64,000 bases of DNA, from the NCBI RefSeq assembly GCF_031679605.1, contig NZ_CP117522.1, positions 8,432,001 through 8,496,000 of the forward strand. The letters are read 5' to 3'. Every line of letters starts with the position of its first letter. The stretch's first letter is position 1. The notes beneath the pieces were generated by a model that saw nothing but the letters and a program-made list of their open reading frames with translations, made no database searches and had not been told where the DNA came from. The position numbers and the translations under genes were made by a program. Below, piece after piece: positions 62,501 through 64,000 of the stretch. The stretch comes from Streptomyces luomodiensis. Its GTDB lineage: Bacteria; Actinomycetota; Actinomycetes; Streptomycetales; Streptomycetaceae.

Positions 62501-64000
62501 CGGGCTCGCGGACCAACTGGGTCACGGTCGCGCCCAGTTCGGTCAGACGGGCGGCCAAGTCCGGTACGGCCGTGCGGGCGAGCAGCCGCACATGCCGTAC
62601 GCCGTACGCGGCGACCAGGTGCCCGGCGAGCTCGGCGGCCTGCTCCTGGTCCGCGCCGGAGACCAGCACGGTGCCGTCCGGGTCCGGCCGGCTCACCCGC
62701 TGCCCGCTCCCCGCACGGGCCAGCCGGGGAACCAGCACCTCGCCGCCGCGTACCAGCGCCCGCGGCTGCCCGGACACCAGGGCGGCCGACACGGCGGCGG
62801 TCGCCTCGCCGCCGTCGGCGTCCACCAGCACCAGCGCGTCGTCCGGCACGTCCGCCCGCATGGACTCCACCAGTCCCCAGGCCGCGGCCTGCGCCGGGTC
62901 GCGGTCCACGCCGTGGGTCAGCACGGCGACCCGGCCGGACTGGTCGGCCAGCCCGGCCCGCACCGCGCGCAGCACGTCGTCCAGGGAGCCGGACGGGCAG
63001 TCCACGACCGCCGCCCCGGGCGCGTCGGGGTCCGCCGGCGCGTCGGGCAATGCTGGGCGGCGCGGCAGGGTCGGCGCGTTGGACACTGCCGGGTGGTTCG
63101 GCAGAGTCGGCGCGTTGGACACTGCCAGCCGGTCCGGCAGAGTCGGCGCGTCGGGCAGGTCCGGGGCCCCGGGGCGGGTGGGGGTCTCCGGCAGGTCCGG
63201 GACGCCGAGCGGCTCGGCAGCGTTCCGCAGGCTCGGCGCGTCCGTCGGTTTGGCGGTGTTCCGCGGGCTCGGCGCGTCCGTCGGTTTGGCGGTGTTCCGC
63301 GGGCTCGGCGCGTCCGTCGGTTTGGCGGTGTTCCGCGGGCTCGGCGCGTCCGTCGGTTTGGCGGTGTTCCGCGGGCTCGGCGCGTCCGTCGGTTTGGCGG
63401 TGTTCCGCGGGCTCGGCGCGTCCGTCGGCTCGGTGGCGTCCCGTAGGCCCGGCGCGTCCGTCGGCGCGGTCGAGTCCGGGCCCTCCGAGAGGGCCGGCGT
63501 GTCCGGGTCCTCCGAGAGGGCCGGCGTGTCCGGTCCGTCCGCTGGGGCTGGACGGCCGTCGGTGAGCGGCGTGTCGCCGTCCGCGGGCGCCACGCCGCCC
63601 TCGGACCGGTGCGCGGAGCCCGCCTGGCCGCCGTCGCCCGGTCCGGTGTCCGTCGACAGCGGCGTCCACTCCACGCGGAACAGCGACTCGAACGACCCGG
63701 CGCTCACCGCCCGCAGCCGGGCCGGGCTCTGCTCCAGCGCGTGCCGCTTGATCTTCCCGGACCCGGTGCGCGGTATCGAACCGATCTCGTACAGCTCCTC
63801 CGGCACCTTGAAGTACGCCAGGTGCTCGCGGCAGGCGGCGAACACCTGGTCCGGGTCGAAGCCGTCCGCGGCCGGTACGAGGTAGGCGACCGGCACCTCA
63901 CCGAGGGCGGGGCGGGCCGAGCCGACGACCGCCGCGTCGGCCACGCCCGGTACGCGCAGCAGCACCTGCTCCACCTCGGTCGGGTGGATGTTCTCCCCGC
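50571..64000 (-). CDS. Type I PKS, loading module plus modules 1 and 2 (5' end off the window)
   Basis: The first synthase; its start lies beyond base 64000, as the frame continues to the edge reading GENIHPTEVEQ. Over 4470 residues are seen. Loading part: C-terminal subdomain of a CoA-ligase with the catalytic Lys segment RTGSGKIKRHAL, a repeat-rich linker, a degenerate KR-like domain and an ACP (Ser codon 61956-61958). Module 1: KS (Cys codon 61254-61256), FAGH-type AT (Ser 59919-59921), DH, KR, ACP. Module 2: KS (Cys 56232-56234), malonyl AT (HAFH 54618-54629), DH (HTVGN variant), ER (GTGGVG 52413-52430), KR, ACP (Ser 50961-50963). The C-terminus (ASESELLSFIDKEFGRA) is a docking helix fitting the module 3 protein. 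Confidence 0.94.
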   Translation of the reverse strand, partial: GENIHPTEVEQVLLRVPGVADAAVVGSARPALGEVPVAYLVPAADGFDPDQVFAACREHLAYFKVPEELYEIGSIPRTGSGKIKRHALEQSPARLRAVSAGSFESLFRVEWTPLSTDTGPGDGGQAGSAHRSEGGVAPADGDTPLTDGRPAPADGPDTPALSEDPDTPALSEGPDSTAPTDAPGLRDATEPTDAPSPRNTAKPTDAPSPRNTAKPTDAPSPRNTAKPTDAPSPRNTAKPTDAPSPRNTAKPTDAPSLRNAAEPLGVPDLPETPTRPGAPDLPDAPTLPDRLAVSNAPTLPNHPAVSNAPTLPRRPALPDAPADPDAPGAAVVDCPSGSLDDVLRAVRAGLADQSGRVAVLTHGVDRDPAQAAAWGLVESMRADVPDDALVLVDADGGEATAAVSAALVSGQPRALVRGGEVLVPRLARAGSGQRVSRPDPDGTVLVSGADQEQAAELAGHLVAAYGVRHVRLLARTAVPDLAARLTELGATVTQLVREPGDRASLAAAFRAAGPPITAVLQVAGPETLPTTLAGEVELGPLQDALALDELTREAPPSLFVLSAPIDNGPAHAVFQAVANRRHARGLPALALGWGPREELTPRERLALFDAATTVDDASVLAMRHELAASAVDTGAAGRLARLPEAERDRALLDLVLSEVGVITGGRPVHGRQSFRDIGMTSTSAVELRGRLTAATGLALPATLAFDYPNPDALAAYLNGRLFGDASAAGPDTEPADAAAPSGEPIAIVGMACRLPGGVTSPEGLWDLLSSGGDAISGFPTDRGWDLDHLYHPDPDHPGTSYIREGGFLHDAGDFDAALFGISPREALAMDPQQRLLLETTWEVLERAGIAPTSLRGSRTGVFAGVMYHDYISRLRTVPPELEGYLSSGGSGSVVSGRVSYTFGFEGPSVSVDTACSSSLVALHLAVQALRSGECTLAVAGGVTVMASPSSYIEFSRQRGLSPDGRCKSFAATADGAAWSEGAGVLLIERLSDAQRLGHPILAVVRGTAVNQDGASNGLTAPNGPSQQRVIRDALTNAHLTPTDIDLIEAHGTGTKLGDPIEAQAVLATYGQDRDRPVWLGSLKSNIGHTQAAAGVAGVMKAVLSMRHGMMPKSLHIDEPTPEVDWSAGAVELLAQARDWPGSEERPRRAGVSSFGVSGTNAHVILEQAPPVPEPAEPTEPAGPSEPAELVLEPSGPVPWVLSAHNEAALKDLARQLATVDGSVRDIAHSLISTRAGLPHRAVVVGSTREEFATALEQITGHTPDGGKTVLVFPGQGSQWIGMGQRLWETSPLYRDTIHEIDTALSEHIDWSVTDILTQQPHAPTWNRVDVIQPVLFTTMVALATLWKHHGLTPDAIIGHSQGEIAAAYTAGALTLQDAARITTLRSKALLPLTGHGTMISVLAPPEKIRNITNPDHWNTRIWIAAHNAPNNTTITGDPQAINHLTKQLAHHHIMRWQLPSVDFAGHSGHIDQLHHQLQEILAPITPQTPTTPLYSTTDNTWITTPTLNADYWYRNLRQPVLFQPAIEHLTHNGYTTYIETSPHPTLTPSIQETNPNTTTIHTLHNNQDDTHAFLTALGHAHTHGHPITWHTLIPPATTIPLPTYPFQHTRYWLNDKTADAQVESAGLSQADHALLGATTTVADTGATIFTGHLDPAHHPWTADHAVNGTPLLPGTALVDMALHAGDHTHHTTLDELIIHTPITLTHPTTIQITTTPTHNDNTHTLTIHTRTDPDQPWTQHATGTLTRTHTTPPTPHTTWPPTNAEPIDLDGTYHHLATTGLEYGPAFQGLQALWRQDNRLLADVHLTDNAGDTDGYGIHPALLDAALHAATVAQNHTDTRLPFAWTGVTLHATGATRLRVELDIDDDGAIRLLARDTTGQPVVSIDSLVTRPVDADQLRAGSTGAHQLYDLAWVARPLDASAVTAEFERYVVPTVGDDVVADTHRITTETLAHVQHHLAHDTTTPLVVEATHDDLAGAAVWGLLRTAQTEHPDRIVLVDTDHHPASHKALPTLIASGEPQARIRDGAITLPRLTRGPVDAGASPDERPDLSSGPVLITGGTGGLGSLVARHLVAEHGVRDLVLASRQGPDADGATELTTELTDLGAHVRVRSCDLTDRTALATLVNEVGPLTGVVHTAGVLADATVDRLDADALATTFAPKADAAWWLHELTLDHGLAMFVVFSSVAGVLGNAGQANYAAANSFLDGLITHRRRHGLPGTSLAWGSWERTTGLTRHLTRADHDRLARDGLRPLADTEGLALFDAALATDAGSVVTAAFDLVALRAAPVTPTVLRGLVRRPRATASSDEAAGTWRDRLAGMTRQERERVAVDMVREQAAAVLGHADATAIGARQVFKDLGFDSLTAVEFRNRLSAATGLRLPATLIFDYPTCAAAAGLLLGSAADTARPRAAVAGDAEPIAIVGMACRLPGGVDSPEDLWRLISTGGDAITTFPTDRGWDLDSLYDPDPDHPGTTYTRHGGFLDSAGDFDPDAFGISPREALAMDPQQRLLLEATWELLERAGIDPTSLRGSRTGVFTGIMASNYVALRGSAPAELEGYVANGSAASVASGRVSYTFGFEGPAVSLDTACSSSLVALHLAVQALRSGECTLAVTGGVTVLGSVTPFIEFSRQRGLADDGRCKAFAANANGFGMAEGIGLLLIERLSDAQRLGHPILAVVRGTAVNQDGASNGLTAPNGPSQQRVIRDALTNAHLTPTDVDLIEAHGTGTKLGDPIEAQALIATYGQHRDQPLWMGSLKSNIGHTQAAAGVAGIIKTVMAMRHGVMPKTLHIDEPTPEVDWTAGTVELLTEPRDWPTTDHHPRRAGISSFGVSGTNAHVILEQAPTTPEPTTPEPDTSHTPPTGPVPWILSAHTEPALRESAQRLAALVEGEEVSVHDVAHSLITTRAVLPHRAVVVGETVQDFTAGLADLTPGTGDGGPLAVMFTGQGSQRPGMGRQLYEHFPAFAEALDDILELTGPELRDVMFNPDQADTLHRTDHAQIALFAFETALYRLWQTWGLQPDAVCGHSLGEITAAHITGALTLPDAIHLITTRATLMQNLPPGGAMLAIATDPHTLQPHLTAHKNTISIAAINGPHTTVLSGDHTTLHHIATQLNVKTNWLNVSHAFHSPLMQPILTPFTTTLNTLTHHPPHTPLISMLTATPTHPDTTHWTHHITAPVRYTDTLHHLHHHHRITTYLEIGPDATLTTLARTTLPTTTHLIPTTRRNHNEVHSVLTAAGQLHASGVELDWSAVVPRGRRVELPTYPFQRERFWLHDAAVGGTEVTGAGLDTTNHPLLGAMTTVADTGELILTGRLSTTTHPWLTDHTVGNTVIVPGTALLDMAIQAGDETDHTTLDELVIHTPITLTHPTPIQITVGPETTTGHRPLTLHSRHTNGTWTRHATGTLSRHTPPTPTPTPHDTRPPADAHPIDLTNAYQQLADTGLHYGPAFQGLRTLHHHHNTLYADIELPTAAGTTTGHPLHPALLDAALHPAALSTTDDGIPRLPFSWTGVTVHATGATHLRVRLDIDDTGAIRLLATDTTGQPVITIDSLVTRPLAVEHLRGTRPGTDDLYGLGWVPYTPAVSATGPEFERYVVPTVGDDVVADTHRITTEALARVQHHLAQNTTTPLVVEASHDDLAGAAVWGLLRTAQTEHPNRIVLIDTDHHPASREILPALVASGEPQARIIDGTVTVPRLTTTAATEALTPPADTDAWHLDTSEHGTLENLTLIPTDTPTRNLLPGEVRIAVRAAGLNFRDVLIALGMYPGEATMGSEAAGIVLDVGPDITDLTPGDRVTGLFPNALTNTAIADRRMVTPIPAGWSHTQAAAFPIVFLTAYYALHDLAALKPGERVLIHAGTGGVGTAAIQLAQHLGAEVFATASPAKWPHLRAMGLDDDHIATSRTLDFENTFRTTTHGHGIHVILNSLTDDLIDASLRLLTPGGRFIEMGKTDLRDPAEVARAHPGVTYRAFDIADDAGPDRIGAMLVELTGLFERGALRSLPVRCWDVREAVDAFRFMAQAHHVGKVVLTIPHTPDGTVLITGGTGSLGSLIARHLVTEHGVRDLVLTSRQGPDADGATELTTALEQHGARVRVRSCDLTDRTALAALIDDIGPLTGVIHTAGTLADTTIDRLDPDALTTTFAPKADAAWWLHELTRSHDLALFVVFSSVAGVLGNAGQANYAAANSFLDALVTHRRRQGLPGTSLAWGWWQREGGMTAHLTQADHDRMTRAGIHGLTDDEGTALFDTALGHGLGTVAPVKLHLPTLNRTDTVPAVLRGLVHAVRPAAREATAPAENWADRISALAPEERDRAVLDLVRQQAARVLGHSDADRINPSQAFKDTGFDSLTAVEFRNRITTATGLRLPATLVFDHPTPDALTGHLLAQLGPLDDGGSSSPEMLRELERFERQLFDNRPDDETGTAIAVRLRSILARLDAPSTAPAAAAGGDQVLDRLADASESELLSFIDKEFGRASN
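50850..56755 (-). other. PKS module 2 (KS-AT-DH-ER-KR-ACP, malonyl)
   Basis: From the KS start ([19 protein letters not shown]) to the ACP end; KR Tyr codon 51456-51458. It should add a fully reduced, unbranched CH2-CH2 unit. Its AT-DH is collinear and nearly identical with module 6, while its ER-KR resembles module 3, so the module looks like a mosaic. Confidence 0.85.
53524..55192. repeat. Malonyl AT-DH block, copy in module 2
   Basis: Partner of 30590-32258. The divergent island here is 54188-54295 and has the same length as in module 6, so the reading frame and spacing are kept. Confidence 0.8.
56800..61775 (-). other. PKS module 1 (KS-AT-DH-KR-ACP, FAGH-type AT)
   Basis: From the KS start ([19 protein letters not shown]) to the ACP end. 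DH His codon is 59007-59009 ([10 protein letters not shown]) and KR Tyr codon 57405-57407, with B-type Leu-Ala-Asp. It should give an alpha-branched aryl-alkene directly on the starter. The AT-DH stretch 59148-60200 is close to identical with modules 3 and 5. Confidence 0.85.
59148..60200. repeat. Near-identical AT block, copy in module 1
   Basis: About 1050 bp matching modules 3 and 5 with few differences (for example Lys for Gln in LWKHHG, and HHQLQE for HHQLKE). Similarity drops at about 60200, just before the VFPGQGSQ motif of the AT, so this copy is shorter on the KS side. Confidence 0.8.
61780..64000 (-). other. Loading module: CoA-ligase (C-terminal part), degenerate KR-like domain, ACP
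   Basis: The ligase C-terminal subdomain (about 63700-64000) shows the A8-A10 type region and invariant Lys (TGSGKIKR). The next folded domain (about 62130-62990) aligns with KR domains. However, its nucleotide motif is ruined (LVSGADQEQAAEL in place of ITGGTGGLG), and the Tyr site reads PAHAVFQAVANR, so it should not reduce. The ACP reads IGMTSTSAVEL, keeping the Ser but with Thr in place of the usual Asp. Ligase-loading modules with a vestigial reductive domain are known from rapamycin/FK506 (ER). They prime with a carboxylic acid, here probably aromatic. Confidence 0.8.
63241..63420 (-). repeat. Five perfect 36-bp tandem repeats (12-aa linker repeat)
   Basis: Five identical 36-bp units begin at 63241, 63277, 63313, 63349 and 63385, encoding the 12-residue unit KPTDAPSPRNTA in frame. 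Degenerate copies flank them on both sides, and a second 12-residue family (NAPTLPxxxAVS) occupies about 63040-63150. A shorter 9-residue repeat (DPDTPALSE) lies near 63490-63530. All are in the linker between the ligase and KR-like domains. Confidence 0.92.

Noticed and set aside
63241..63420. CRISPR-like array of 36-bp repeats
   Set aside because: The units abut with no spacers, stay in frame within the PKS linker and encode a 12-residue repeat.

Overview
The window is high-GC actinomycete DNA, most likely Streptomyces: it holds a streptogrisin-type secreted protease, a SARP regulator, a LAL regulator and a large modular type I polyketide synthase (PKS). It has two parts. From 1 to about 17.7 kb are housekeeping and catabolic genes. 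From about 18.1 kb to the right edge is one polyketide gene cluster that continues past base 64000.

Left part. An alkylation-repair pair (ogt then alkB, alkB cut by the left edge) lies divergent from a streptogrisin-like protease. Next comes a minus-strand set: ribbon-helix-helix (RHH) regulator, DUF4097 protein, DrrA/DrrB-like ABC exporter and a thioredoxin-reductase-like flavoenzyme. The RHH gene is preceded by a helically phased array of TGGCGCCA-like boxes. A MerR/GyrI-type regulator with a 19-bp-spacer promoter, a small hypothetical protein and a six-gene acid-sugar operon follow (racemase, isomerase, isocitrate/tartrate-type dehydrogenase, OtnK, OtnC, RraA-like). This operon is divergent from a CitMHS transporter. 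Two identical CCGGTTAACCGG palindromes lie between them, one inside a well-formed promoter. A TetR regulator and an MFS exporter close the left part.

Polyketide cluster. A PimR-like SARP on the plus strand faces a tightly coupled minus-strand operon: LAL regulator, class II DAHP synthase, NmrA-like reductase, MhpA-like FAD monooxygenase and SnoaL-like protein. Three of its four junctions are 4-nt overlaps. Upstream of it, on the same strand, four giant PKS genes run from the right edge down to 28.06 kb.

In synthesis order the line is: loading didomain (CoA-ligase C-terminus, degenerate KR-like domain, ACP) with module 1 (DH-KR) and module 2 (DH-ER-KR); then module 3 (DH-ER-KR); then modules 4 and 5 (DH-KR); then module 6 (DH-KR) with a thioesterase. 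Terminal docking sequences agree with this order. AT signatures are FAGH in modules 1, 3 and 5, HAFH (malonyl) in 2 and 6, and YASH (methylmalonyl) in 4.

Inferred product. A chorismate-derived aromatic acid is probably activated by the CoA-ligase domain and extended six times. This would give an aryl-alkene, a saturated spacer and a methyl-branched conjugated triene carboxylic acid released by the TE. The MhpA-like hydroxylase, SnoaL-like and NmrA-like proteins could then oxidise and cyclise the aryl end. The closest compound type I know is the cuevaenes (3-hydroxybenzoate-primed polyene acids). That match is inference from domain logic; the starter-forming gene is not in the window. The PKS genes carry long near-identical AT-DH blocks, a sign of recent gene conversion between modules.
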